Shown piece by piece: positions 1 to 13,800 of a stretch of 64,000 nt of DNA. Every line of letters starts with the position of its first letter. The stretch's first letter is position 1. The notes below the pieces were generated by a model. It was not told the DNA's origin, ran no database searches, and saw nothing but the letters and a program-made list of their open reading frames with translations. A program made the translations under genes and the position numbers. Origin of the DNA: an uncultured Clostridia bacterium. GTDB taxonomy: Bacteria; Bacillota; Clostridia; Christensenellales; CAG-917. The stretch is from contig CALVNH010000001.1 in assembly GCA_944349635.1 (NCBI GenBank), positions 148,385-212,384 of the forward strand, given 5' to 3'.

Positions 1-486
1 CTTGTCCACGGTGCAGTCGATACCGTGAGGCGTAACTCTTCCTTCCGCAACGCTCTTTTCCACGGAGCGGACGGCTTCCGCCATGAGAGGACGGAGCGAG
101 GTGTAATCGCCCTCCGCGCCCTCTTTCAGTTTTTCGACGTCGAACAGTCCTTCCGCGCCCAGCACGGGACTTTTGGCACCCGTGACCGTGGCTTTGAGCA
201 ATGCTTTCAGATTGTGATAGTCGTAGACAAGAAGAAAAGCGTCCAAAGCTCCGTCGACGTTGAACTCGCGCAAGAGCGCCGCAGCGGCTTTTTCCTCCGC
301 TTCGATGAGTCTGTCCGCGCTCACGTTGTCGCCGGACGCCGACGCTCCGAAACCGGACTCCGCCAAAATCTTCTGAAAATCACGCACGGAGGCAGCCTCG
401 GTCAGCCTTTGTAACTGCTGCTGCCCCAGAAGCCGCGACTCCATGGATTTTATTCTGGCGTTCTGAAAGATGAATTTATCCGACAT
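1..486 (-). CDS. ntpC: V-type ATP synthase subunit C (N-terminal part, runs off the left edge)
   Basis: This is the first 162 codons of the C subunit, the central-stalk socket that docks the rotor shaft of the V1 sector onto the membrane K ring. The translation begins MSDKFIFQNARIKSMESRLL; the 'NARI..M.SRLL' opening followed by an all-helical sequence is typical of the AC39/NtpC family, whose members are about 330-350 aa, so roughly half is visible. The ATG at 484-486 lies one base beyond the ntpE stop codon, so translation is probably coupled. The gene order F-I-K-E-C matches the Enterococcus hirae ntp operon, and subunits G, A, B and D would be expected beyond the left edge. No stop codon is seen inside the window. 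Confidence 0.88.
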   Translation of the reverse strand, partial: MSDKFIFQNARIKSMESRLLGQQQLQRLTEAASVRDFQKILAESGFGASASGDNVSADRLIEAEEKAAAALLREFNVDGALDAFLLVYDYHNLKALLKATVTGAKSPVLGAEGLFDVEKLKEGAEGDYTSLRPLMAEAVRSVEKSVAEGRVTPHGIDCTVDK

Positions 487-487
487 A

Positions 488-1063
488 TCAACCGAAAAGT
501 TTCGTTGCCGTTTCCGACTCTTTTTCGTCGCGGAGCAAATCGAACTCCACTTCGAGGGTGAGGTTCTTGTCCACACCGTTGCCCGAAAGCACTATCCCGC
601 CGTCAAAATCGCCGATTTCGGGGTTTAACGTGAGTTTTATGCCCTTCTTCCCTGCGATTTCGTCAATCAGCTTCTTTGTGACTATTCCCTTTTCTCTTGC
701 GGAAACTGTGACTGTGTCACCGTCCTCGGCGCACTGCAACATTCCGCATATCAGTTTTTTGTATGCGGTTTTGTCGAGGTTTGCCGCCTTTTCGCGCGCC
801 ATGCGGAATGTTTCGTCAAGCATTGCCGATTTGGTTTCGAGCAACAGCTTCTTTGCGTCCAGTTCCGCAACCGTGGCGGAACGCTCCGCCACGTCCTTTA
901 CGGCGCGGTCGATGTCGCTTTTGTTGGCCGCAAGATAGCTTTTGCACTGTTCCGCCGCAAGTGAAATGATTTCGTCGGCTTTCTTTTCCGCCTCCGAAAC
1001 CGTGGCTTTGGCCTGTGCTTCCGCTTCGGAAATGATTTTTTCTATGATGGCTTCTTTCGACAT
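488..1063 (-). CDS. ntpE: V-type ATP synthase subunit E
   Basis: Peripheral-stalk subunit of the V1Vo ATPase (191 aa). It pairs with subunit F (NtpF type) to form the stator that keeps the catalytic head from rotating with the shaft. The N-terminal 100 residues are a charged, Ala/Glu/Lys-rich helix (MSKEAIIEKIISEAEAQAKA) suited to a coiled coil. The C-terminal half is more globular and ends with the family-typical acidic beta segment (DGGIVLSG, then LEVEFDLL). The start ATG at 1061-1063 follows the ntpK stop by one base. Length and operon position fit the family. The function is from established knowledge of NtpE; the sequence contains no catalytic residue to check. Confidence 0.9.
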   Translation of the reverse strand: MSKEAIIEKIISEAEAQAKATVSEAEKKADEIISLAAEQCKSYLAANKSDIDRAVKDVAERSATVAELDAKKLLLETKSAMLDETFRMAREKAANLDKTAYKKLICGMLQCAEDGDTVTVSAREKGIVTKKLIDEIAGKKGIKLTLNPEIGDFDGGIVLSGNGVDKNLTLEVEFDLLRDEKESETATKLFG

Positions 1064-1064
1064 A

Positions 1065-3583
<2,519 letters not shown>

Positions 3584-3586
3584 AAA

Positions 3587-3904
3587 TCAATACTTACTCA
3601 AAAACGCCGTGAGCAGTTCGTCCGCCGCGGCTTCCATACGCTTCTTTCCGGACGAGGCAAGTGCCTTTGCCTTTTTCGCGCCCTCTTCGAGAATCTCCGC
3701 ACGCCGCGCTTCCGCCTGCTTTTCCGCAGCGGCAACGGCGGCCTTCATGTCCTCTTTGCAAAGTTCGGCGGTCAGCTTCTTCTGTTTTTCGGCTTCCGCT
3801 TCGGCGGCAAGGACGATTTCCTTCCCCTTTTGGAAGGCTTCCCTTCTTATTTCCTCCGCGCGGGCTTCCGCTTCGCTTATTTCGCGCAATACTTCTTCAA
3901 TCAT
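3587..3904 (-). CDS. ntpF: V-type ATPase peripheral-stalk subunit (NtpF/G type)
   Basis: A 105-aa almost wholly helical protein (MIEEVLREISEAEARAEEIR) rich in Ala, Glu, Lys and Arg, with heptad character along its length. It is the small stator partner that wraps around subunit E; archaeal-type naming calls it subunit H or G, and E. hirae calls it NtpF. Identification relies on length, composition and its place between rpiB and ntpI, which matches the first position of the ntpFIKEC order. AGAGGAAAT precedes the ATG at 3902-3904. Such short coiled coils are weak evidence alone, but the context is strong. Confidence 0.82.
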   Translation of the reverse strand: MIEEVLREISEAEARAEEIRREAFQKGKEIVLAAEAEAEKQKKLTAELCKEDMKAAVAAAEKQAEARRAEILEEGAKKAKALASSGKKRMEAAADELLTAFLSKY

Positions 3905-3912
3905 ATTTCCTC

Positions 3913-4365
3913 TTATTTGAAGTATTTGTTTTCTATGTCGGCAATCATATCCAGACGCTTCTGATGACGACCGCCTTCATACTCCGCGTTATACCATGCT
4001 TTTACTATATCCTGTGCTTCTTCGGGAGTAATTACTCTGCCGCCCAACGCGATTATGTTGGCGTTGTTGTGACGCTTGGTCATTTCCGCCATGAATACGT
4101 TGGTGGTGACGGCGGCTCTGATGCCTTTGACTTTGTTTGCGGATATGGAAATGCCGATTCCCGTGCCGCACATCAGAACGCCCGCGTCGCATTCGCCCGA
4201 AGCCACTGCCTCCGCCACTTTCAAACCGTAGACCGGATAATCCACGGAGGACTCGTCGTAAGTACCGAAATCCACCACTTCCGCACCGAGTGCTTCAAGC
4301 GCGGCGACAACTGCGGGTTTGAGAACTATTCCGCCATGGTCACAACCGACGGCAATCTTTTTCAT
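3913..4365 (-). CDS. rpiB: Ribose-5-phosphate isomerase B
   Basis: A 150-aa cytoplasmic enzyme of the RpiB/LacAB family that interconverts ribose 5-phosphate and ribulose 5-phosphate in the non-oxidative pentose phosphate pathway. Diagnostic features are the N-terminal MKKIAVGCDHGG with the catalytic-site Asp-His, the nucleophile cysteine in MCGTGIGISISANKVKGIRA, and the RHNNANIIALGGR loop. The length is normal. It is the first gene after the promoter at 4396-4424 and is followed 8 bp later by ntpF, so it seems to be co-transcribed with the V-ATPase. There is no obvious functional reason for that pairing. The site GGGAGG precedes the ATG. Confidence 0.95.
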   Translation of the reverse strand: MKKIAVGCDHGGIVLKPAVVAALEALGAEVVDFGTYDESSVDYPVYGLKVAEAVASGECDAGVLMCGTGIGISISANKVKGIRAAVTTNVFMAEMTKRHNNANIIALGGRVITPEEAQDIVKAWYNAEYEGGRHQKRLDMIADIENKYFK

Positions 4366-4395
4366 TAGGATAATCCTCCCGAACGTATTATATAT

Positions 4396-4424
4396 ATTAT
4401 ACAGTATTATGCGCGCGTGTGCAA
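4396..4424 (-). promoter_or_regulatory. Vegetative promoter for rpiB-ntpFIKEC
   Basis: On the minus strand, TTGCAC (4419-4424) is followed after exactly 17 bp by TATAAT (4396-4401). Predicted transcription starts near 4390, giving a leader of about 25 nt with a GGGAGG ribosome site before rpiB. The perfect -10 and standard spacing make this a good SigA-type candidate. Confidence 0.72.
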
Positions 4425-4754
4425 TACGAATTTCAAAATAGGAACACCCGCTTTAAGGGGTGTCCGTCGGCTTCCGACCACAATGCGATTCCGCATTCTG
4501 AAACAACCGACGCCGCCCGAAACAACGCTTCGCACGGATTTCGGAGTGGCAACGGGAGGTCCCCTCCGCAACAAACCGAAATTTTGCATTTGCGGACCAA
4601 ATCGTTTGTTTGGAATCCCTCAAATTTTCCAATTCGTCTGCGGCTTGTCTTCTGCTCTGTATATGCTCGTGCGGTTTTCGGACAAAACACGCATTCCTCG
4701 TGTCCGTTTCCGCATTACCGCTCTCTTACAACGTATAAACGGCTCTTCGGCGAA
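4425..4754. other. 330-bp stretch without a recognisable gene
   Basis: Lies between the terminator of the giant surface-protein gene and the rpiB promoter. Open frames in it are short, lack ribosome sites and match nothing I know. The only structure noted is an imperfect hairpin near 4440-4463 (GGAaCACCC pairing with GGGTGTCC around a short loop). It could be an upstream regulatory region or the remnant of a lost gene. Confidence 0.5.
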
Positions 4755-4787
4755 CAAAAAACCCCGTCCGTGCAATCGGACGGGGTT
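4755..4787 (-). terminator. Rho-independent terminator of the giant surface-protein gene
   Basis: A perfect 11-bp stem AACCCCGTCCG/CGGACGGGGTT (4760-4770 with 4777-4787) around a 6-nt loop, followed on the minus strand by a run of T. It sits about 20 bp after the stop codon at 4808. Confidence 0.9.
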
Positions 4788-4807
4788 CCGTTTGTTAGTC
4801 GCTAATA

Positions 4808-7800
4808 TCAGCGAATGCCGATAATCGGCGGTTTCTTCTTCTTGCCCACGACGCGAGGTCTGTCGGACACGGGAGGCGCTGCGGGAGCTTCGTTTACAGG
4901 CACGGATTCTTCAATGGTTTCCACATCGCTCATATCGCCCGCATAATCCGCGGCAAGGTCTTCCGTCACCACGATGGGGTCGGGCTCTTTGCTCTTGTGC
5001 TTCTTCGCGGCGACAATAGCAAGAATGATTGCAAGCAATACCAGCACGCCCGCGATGATGATGAGCGCCCAAATCCAGTAAGGCAATCCCGCAAGAAGGT
5101 TGAGGCTCTCGATTCTCACGAACAACAAGTCGCCGAGATACTCGGTGGTGTAGTAGATATAACCGTTCACAACCTCGTAATCCGTGATTTCGACAAGCTG
5201 TTTTGCGTTGTTGACGTAATAAACCTTGCAGTTTTCCATGTCTGCAACCGCAGCGGGAATCCTGACGCTCATGGTCACGGCGTTGCCCGTGGTGTATACC
5301 TGCTTGAAGCCGTTGGTAAGTTTGATTTCGACATATCCGCCCAGAGTGGCTTTCTGGTTGTCCGTCTTGACAGTGTTGTCGACGGATGCCTGCGCATCTG
5401 CCCACGTTGCGTCTTTGGACGTATTTGCGTTTCCGGACTGATAGATTTCCAGATAAGTGAGTTTGTACGGAACGGTCGTCTCTCCGCCGAGATTTATGGT
5501 TGCATTGACGTTGTTGTCGTCCTTGGCCTGCACGCTCGACATCACGACGGTCATTATGCCGGAGCCGCCGCTCACGGTGAAGTTGTTGTCTGCGTAAACG
5601 ATGTTGTAGTTGTATTCGCCCGTCTGAGTTACGCTGGTGTACTTGTTGCCGTTTGCGGAGTATTCGACGGACAGTTTCGACGCATTGAATCCGGGCACGC
5701 CTTCGGGAGCCACGTAGGTATAGTTGACACCGTAAGTCGCACCTTCGACGTAATTGTGTTTTTTGTTTTCAACGCCCGTAATCGTGATTACCGCACGTCC
5801 GACCGTGACTTTGCCGGAAACCTTGTCGATGACCTGATAGTTGTTGAGAGGTGCTGCCGCGGTATCGTACAGCATCGTTACGTTGTAATCGCCCGCATTG
5901 ACCATCGCCGTTGCACCATCTGCGAGAGCGATTTGCAACGCGTTGTAAACGGATTCTTCTTCACCTGCGACCACACCGTCGAACACCAGGCTGTCCATAT
6001 CGATATAGAGTTCGTTTCCGGTATAGGTGAACGTCGCGCCGACGGAAATTGTGAGCGTTCTGGGGGTGACGGTGAGCGTACCCGCTTCGACCACTGCGGA
6101 AATGTTGTAGTTCTCGTCGAATCTTCTGACCACTTCGATGACGAAGCCGTAGGTGCCGACGTCTTTTGCGGAAGTCACAGTTTCCACACCCTGCGTCCAG
6201 TTGATGTTGAAGATGTACTCGTCTGTGTACTCTTCTTTGAGACCGTTGATGACGGAGAACGCGAAGTCTCTGTCGTTTACTGTACCGTTGTAAACCAGAC
6301 TGGGCGCCTTGTCCGAGAGCGACAATCCCGACAGCACGGGCAATTTCACGAAGACTTTGCACACCGCGGAAGTGTTCTCCACAAGGTTGTAGTTTGCCGC
6401 ATAAGAAGCTTCGGGGTCAATCTGGACTTTGAACGCATAGTACTGTCCGGCAGCCAAATCGTCCGTTATCTTGGTAGGTCTGTTGTCGGCGACACGGTTG
6501 TATGCCGAACCGTCGAAGAAATACAATCCGAATGCGGGGGCCGTAATGGTGACTGTCTTCGCGCTGTCACCTGCAACGAATCCGCTGTAAGCGAACTGCA
6601 TGGCAGGCAGAGTCGTATTGCCGTATTCGACGAGTGCGCCGTATCCGGAAGGAGCATCGGTTTTTGCAACGAAGCTGACCGTGAGGTTGGCCTTGTCGAC
6701 GACGATTCCTACTCCGCTCTGCGCGTAAGTGTACACAAAGTTGGTTGCGGTGCCCTCAACGCCGTCTATGGTGTAGGTGCCGACGGGAGACTTGGAGCCC
6801 GCCTGCGTGAGCACGGTCACCTTGCCGAAAGTGCCGGACAGCCTGACGTAATTTCCTGCGTCGTCATAAACGAAGGTGCCGTTTTCGTAAGAATACAGTC
6901 TGCCGACGGGTACTGCTGCCATGTTGAAGGCAGTTGCGTAATCCGCGACGTCCATATAACCGTAGCCTGCCGCATCGACGATGATTTCGACGCCGTTATA
7001 GACCAGTTTATAGGAATAAGTGCCGGTTCCGCCGTAGGTATAGTGGAAAGCGTTGTCCGCACTTGCGGGATTCATGACCACGTCGAGTTCCACGGGAGTG
7101 ATGGTGCCCTTGTTTCTGATGAGCACGCTTTCGACGGTATAGTTGGAGGAATCGACGGTGACGAATTCTCCGCTTGCCGTCATGACTTTAAGCGAAGTCA
7201 CGGTGAACTGCAGGGACTTGTTGGTGCCCACGTCGGGAGTATCGAACATAACGGTGTAACTGCCGATTACGAATCCGTAGTTGCCCTGCAACGTCAAGGT
7301 GAAGTCTTCATCGTTGAAGTTGACGAACAGACTGTCGTCATAGCTCTTCTCGTACATGCCGCCGGTGCCGTTGACTGCCACGGTGAACACCACCTTGACG
7401 GGAACGATGTTACCGACCGCGGTCACCGTATTGAGTTTTCTTTCCTGAGAGGTGCCGGAAGAGGGCTTCGCGGACAGCAGATACTCTCCGTTTGCGGCAA
7501 CCGCCACCACGGAGGCCTTGTCTGCGGCATTGACGGAAGACACCGCGTAAAGGGTGCTTTGCGCCAGTTCGTAGATGAATTTGCCGTCCTCTTCCTTTAC
7601 CAGGGTATAGCCTTGTCCGAGCTTGACGGAGCTTGCAAATTGCGTGATTTCGTAGTTGCAGACACTCTTGGTGGTCAGGCTGATGCCGAAACCTTTACCG
7701 TAAGCGGTGCCCGCCTTGCCGTTCGCACCCGAGAGAGTGTCATACGCCGCGGCGTAAACCTCGATTCCGTACAGAGCCTTATCCGCATCCGTCACGAAGC

Positions 7801-10800
7801 CGCTCAGGACATAGCCCTTGCCGTTGTCGTAATATCCTTTGTAGGTGATGCCGTCATAGGTTCTGCCGGTATAGTTCTTGTCGGGCAACGAAAGCTCCAC
7901 GGTAAGAGGCGCGGGAGTAATCGAAGCGGACAGTCCGCTGATAACTTTATCCTTGATTTCGAAAGTAAAGCTGTTCTGCACTCCTTGCGCGGTCGCATCG
8001 GAAGCGTATTCGGGTCTCAGACCGATTGCTATGTCTCTTGCGCTGAGATTGCGGTAAGTTCCGACGTTCGCGGAAGTAAACTCGACAAAACAGCTGATTG
8101 CAAGATACTTGCCGTAGTCCGTTCCGACGATTGCGCCGAAATCGACGGGTGCGATTGTCGCGCTCTTGGTTCCGTCGTAAACCTTGTTCTCGACTTTCAA
8201 GTCGTTGATGGTGATTTCGACGCTTCTGGGCAACAGTTCCGCCGCCTGAGCCAGCGTGCCTTCGCGCGCCGACGCGAAGTCGATGCTCAGAATCTTTCCG
8301 TTGAGAGTGAAGTTGCTTGCGCTGACGCCGCTGTAGTCACCGACACGGACAAGATTGAAGTTGGAGTATTTGACGTCGTGCATGTACGTCACGCCGTCCG
8401 TACCGTTCTGAACCTGAACGAATCTCCATTCCTTGTTGTTTGCGATGTCGTAGTACACATACGTCGCGCCGTCCTTGATTGCAAACGTCGCAAGCTGTGC
8501 GTCGAGACCTTCGAAGCTGTATTTGCCGTCCGCATAGAAATAAGCGGTTTTGAGTGTGGGAGCCGTCTGTCCGAAGGTTGCGGAATGGAATTCGATGCTG
8601 AGGTTGAGCGGTATGGGCAGAATCTTGAATTCTTTTGTCGCCGCAGACTCGTTGATGGCGTCGAGGAAACCTTCCGCAAACACATAGTTGGGGCTGGTTA
8701 TCTCAGCCTTCGTAAAGGACAGACCGACCGTACCGACAGCGTTGCCGTCGACGTTGACGTTCGGACTTTTTGCGGTAAGTTCGAACACTATTCCGATAGA
8801 TTCCGCAGTGTCGCCCGCGACAAAGACGCTTTCGGAAACCGCATACTGCACGTCGACGGAAGCGGAAGCGTTATAATAGCGCTCCGTGGGATAAGTGAAC
8901 GTGACATCGTTGCTGTCGATGACAACGGGAGTAATCACCGCGGGGAAGTCCTGAATGGTGATGACCACCCAATTCTGCCCCTCGTACTCTTCCATTGCCA
9001 CGGAAACGCCCGTGCCGGGTATGATTTCGTTCGTCGCGACGAAGTAAGGCATAATCAGTTTGATTTCCATGCTGTACGTCAAAGCGTCGGCGGACGGGAA
9101 ATCGGTGGTGATGATGTGCAGCAGATACATCTCGCTGTCGAATTGCGACGTCTCGGAGAAACGGAAGTCGCCTTCGTAGACGTTGATGTCGCTGCTTCCG
9201 TCATACGCCTTCGTGAGCACGAAGTCGTCTTTGGTGACGTTCATCGGATTGATGTAAATTTTGAAATCGCCTTCGAGCACGTAAGAGTAAGAGCCGTCGC
9301 TTTCGGCAACGAGATTGCTGCCGACAAGACTATAGTTCTTTGCTTTGGTGCCTTCGAGGCGGATATTGGTGAAACGAATCCAGAGTCCGGAGCTTCTGTG
9401 TCCAACTTCCACATACGCGTCACCCTGTTTGACAACGTAATTGCCGTTGAAGTCGATGTAAATGTCACCGCCCTCTCCGTGCACGTCGCCGGTGACGACA
9501 AACTCGGCAATCTGCATTGCGCCCTGTTTCTCGGACAAGCTGTTGTAAATGACTTCGGAGTTGTCCTCGGTCCAGATTTTGTCTCTGCCTTTGACGTCGA
9601 TTTCGTCGAAATTGACTTCTTTGGGAGTAACGGTGAAGCGAATTCCGTCAAGCGCGGCGCCGTCGACTTTGAGAGTAACGTTCTTGTCGGTGCTGGTGAG
9701 TGCCGTCGAAACATAGGCTCCGTAGTACTGACCTACTTCGAGAAGCTCATTGACATTGTCGTTGTACGCCCCGACGCGGATAAAGCCGGAATCGCCGTAA
9801 AGCGCTCTGACCATCCTGCCGCTGACGGTGCCCTCGTCGAAGCTGTACCCTTCGGGAATATCCCGATACTCGTAGCTGAACACGAAAGCGTCGGTTGCGC
9901 CGTATACCTTGGAGGTCTCGTTGACGGACGGAACAACCGTGATTTCGCAAGGCTTGACGTTGACGGCAAGCGAAGGAAGCACGACGTTGTAATTGCAGTT
10001 GCCGATGTCCGTGATTTCGGTTCCGCCCACCGTCATTCTGTCGACGGTAAGAGTCACGGCATAGCCGCCCGCCTTGACGGGAGACAGTCTGTTGTAACCG
10101 TCCACGGCAACCGTCCATTCGACGGTGTCGGTGGCGGGATTCCACGTTATGGGATTGCTTCCGCCCTCACCCTGCGTCTCGACGACATCGAAATTGCCAG
10201 AAGAGTAAGCGAGAACGGTTTCGTAATCAAACTGCTTACCGAACACCGCGTCGAGAATCGCACTGTCCTTGATTGTAATGGTAATAGTGTTCTTGGTGGG
10301 GTCATACGTGACGGTAACTGTCACGTTCTCGTCAAATACGACCGCGATGTTGTCGTTGCCGACAATGGTACCCTTCCTGATGTAATACGCAACGTCGGGG
10401 TCGACGACTTTCTCTACTTCCGCTTTCTGTCCCGCGGCTTTGAGTTCTTCGAGATACTCGGCGTCGCCTGCCTTGACGGCGGAGAAGGTATCGTTTTCGT
10501 ACGTCGTGAACTTGATGCCGTCGACGTCCGTCTGGCGAACTATCGTCTGCCCCTCATCGGGCTTGACGTAAATGGTGCGCTGCGTGACGACGAGCGCTCC
10601 GCCCTCGCCGTTGAATTCGAGAACGAAGTTGGCGGAATCGAATCCGAGCACGTCTGCGTGCGCCTGATTGTAGACGTATCTGCCCACGTTTTCACCGGCA
10701 ACGCGTTCGAATGCGGATGCCGCCACGGAGGCAGCGTCACCGGACTCGACGGCGTTGGCGAAAATGTGACCGAGTTCGAAAGAAGGATTGTTGCCGTCCG

Positions 10801-13800
10801 AAACGTCCACGACGTAAGTGAACAGAACGACAGGGTCGGCATCGCCGTAGACTTTGGTCGTGTCGGACGCGGTGACCGTCACTTTTCTCTGCGTAATGAC
10901 ATAGCCTTTACCTTCGTCGTAAACGGGTATGTAGTTGGTGAACTGAGCGTTTCTCTCTCTCGCTATCGCGTAGCTGCCGACCTGAACGTAACCGTTTTTG
11001 ATGACGGGGTCCTTAATCTTGTAAAAGCCGGGCTTATAGCCTGCGATTTCGGATTCTCTGCCCGCCTCCCACAACTGTCTGTCGGCTTCCACAAAACCGC
11101 TGATTTCGAACGTGAGGTGCGAATCGCGTCCGCCTTCCACGGTGCTGCCTACCGCAAAGCCGTAAACGGAAGTTCCGGACGCTTTTATGGTCAGGCTGAT
11201 TTTTTTGATGTTAAACGCCGTCTTCCTTATAGGAATAGTATTAACATAGAATTTAGTATAATCACTATATTCGTCCTTGAATCTCAGAGTCACATAGTAG
11301 GTGCCCGCATTGACGGGACGCCCGATTTCCTCGGCGTCCTCGGTCTGCCCTGCATAGAACGCCATTTCGAGATACTGTTCCAAAGAACCGGCGGTGAACG
11401 TCATGACGACGGGTTCACCCGTATAATCGAAAGAGTTGCCGCTGATGGTTGCGGTTTCGGGCTTGCGGAAAGTGAAGATGAGCGACGCAGTGATGTTTCC
11501 GTCCTCACCGGGAGTGCCCAAAGCACCGAATCCCGTGCTGCCGAAAGCGTAAACCAGATTGCTCTCTTCCTGGTCGGCAAACTTCAACACACCTTCCTTC
11601 ACGACCGAATTGGTATGGAAGTGGGTATGCGAATCGTAACTTATGTGCAAGTCGTTGCTTGTCGACGAGTTGTTCTGGAAATAGATTCTGTTTGCCGTGT
11701 CCTTGGTTCCGACGAAAATTTCGTAAGGAGCAAAGCCGTTGAGATTTACGGACAGCGTGACGCTCTCTCCTCTCTTGTAACTTCCCTCGTATCCGCTGAA
11801 CTCGGGCAACCCGGTCGAGAAGTGCTCGACGTACTCGGAATCGATGGAAGGAAGCAACACATAGTTGTTCGCGTCGACAAGCAGCGTATAAATGCTGGTC
11901 GCGCTCACGTTGCCCGCCTGGTCCACAACGAACATGAACACGCCTTTGAGCCCCGCGGTGTTGAAGAAGTCCATATTCGCGATGACTGTTCCGGAATAAG
12001 CGGCTGCATTTTTGATAAAGGAATTTGTGTCGAAGCCCAGTCCGTTGAAGAAGGCCGCGTAATCGGTGGCGGAAGCCAGTCCCGATTCGAATGCGGCACG
12101 GAAGCTGTCGGCTTCTTCCTGCGTAGCGAAATTCTTGACGCCGAAATACAACTTGATGAGGTCACTGTATTTTCCGGAACCGTCATCGAGGAAGCCGGAA
12201 ATGTAATAATCCGCATTCCACGCGTCCGTGAACCACGTTGTCGGGACGGCAACCGTACCATCAGCGCCTTTGCCGTTGACGAATTCCGCAGTTTGTCCGC
12301 CGAAATCGGGGTTGGCAGGCGCCGTAGTGTCGACGCGCAATGCAACCTGCTTCGTGTCCTGATATACCCAATCGCTGTCCGTTGCGTTGATGTGAGCATA
12401 CGAGGACGTGTTCTCATACAGGTTGATATCGTTACCCGCACAGACGTTTATCGCCGTCGCAAAGTCTATTATGGTATCGCGGGGGTCCACCGACACAATG
12501 AGATTGCCCGCTTGCGTTGTCAGAGTGAGACCGTTACCGTAGGAATTGTAGTCCGCGACTTCCGCTCCGTCGATGGTGACTTTGACAATCTCTCCGTCGC
12601 TGTTCAGGAACACCCTGTACTGAGCATTGCCCGTTCCCGAACTCTTGGGCGCCGTAAAGCCTATGATATTACCCGAAATGTTGTTCACCGCCAAATCGAC
12701 TGTCAGTTTGAGTATGTCGTTCGCCCATGCACCGTTTGCGGAAGAGAGAATCTCCTTTTCGCCGAACGCGAGTTTGAACGTCACGTCGGGCGTGCCGTTG
12801 TCCACTCTCATCAAATAGCTGACGGGAGTTCCCGCGTTGCCTGCAAAGTCCAGCACATAGAATGTGAACATATAGTAGCCGGACCCGCTTACGGCATTGC
12901 CCGAAAGACTCGGCACCGTATAATCGGACTGACCCGTGAGCTTCGCCTTTCCGGTCTGGAAATCGTAATCGAATTTGCAGTTTGCGACCGTAGTGCCCAC
13001 ACCGAAAGGAAGTTTCGTCTTCAGCGTTGCGGCATTGTAGGTGTTCGGAGTATAGAATCCGTCTCCCGCGGAAGGCAACGTCGCGGAATACTTCACGTCG
13101 AAGAACCACAGTTGCGGCACGCCGTCCACGTTGGCGGAACTGGCGCTCAACGACTGGGTGAGATTATAGAAGAAATCCGCCGAGGCAAAACCGTCGGGAG
13201 AGAGATTTGTGCTGTAATTGTTGTTAATCGAATAGGTCGGCGCACTGCCTCCGTTCGTATCGATACCGCTGACGGTATAAGTAAACGCCTTTGAGCTGTT
13301 GCCGTAGTCCGTAACCGTTACGGGCACGGTGGCGTTTTGGTAGAAATAGAGATTCAGCGTGGACTGTACTCTGTTGGTTTTCGAAATTTTTGCATAGCCC
13401 ACTTTTGCTCCGTCAACGTAGAAGTCGCCCGCCAACGTCGAACCGTACAGATTGAACGTCGTGTCGCCCACCTTGATTGTCTTGATACCTGAGGCGAGAT
13501 TGGTATTCGCTGTTCCCGACGTGGCACCCAACGTAAAGTAATTCATGTAATCCGTCAAGGTGACGGAAGTGCTCTTATAGTGCGTGGGTATTCCGCTCGC
13601 CTGCAACGGCGTCGAAGTATACGAAGCGAGTTTGATGTTGGAAATCGAGTTGGGATTCTGCGCACCGACAAATTCCGAATCGGTTGCGTTTTTCAGAATA
13701 TTGTTGATGAGATTGTTCGTGTTGGTATCCGAAAGATTCCCGGAAACGGGCCAATCCCCGCTCGTTGAACTCGTTCTGTAAGGAGTGGTGGTGCCAAACG

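Noticed and set aside
4417-4824. Small frames on both strands between rpiB and the giant gene as a possible peptide gene
   Set aside because: No ribosome site, no similarity I can recognise, and one crosses the terminator.
4997-13294. An 8.3-kb open frame (2765 codons) on the plus strand opposite the giant surface-protein gene
   Set aside because: It lies codon-for-codon opposite the real gene. It stays open because that gene rarely uses TTA, CTA or TCA. Its translation has no domain, signal or ribosome site.
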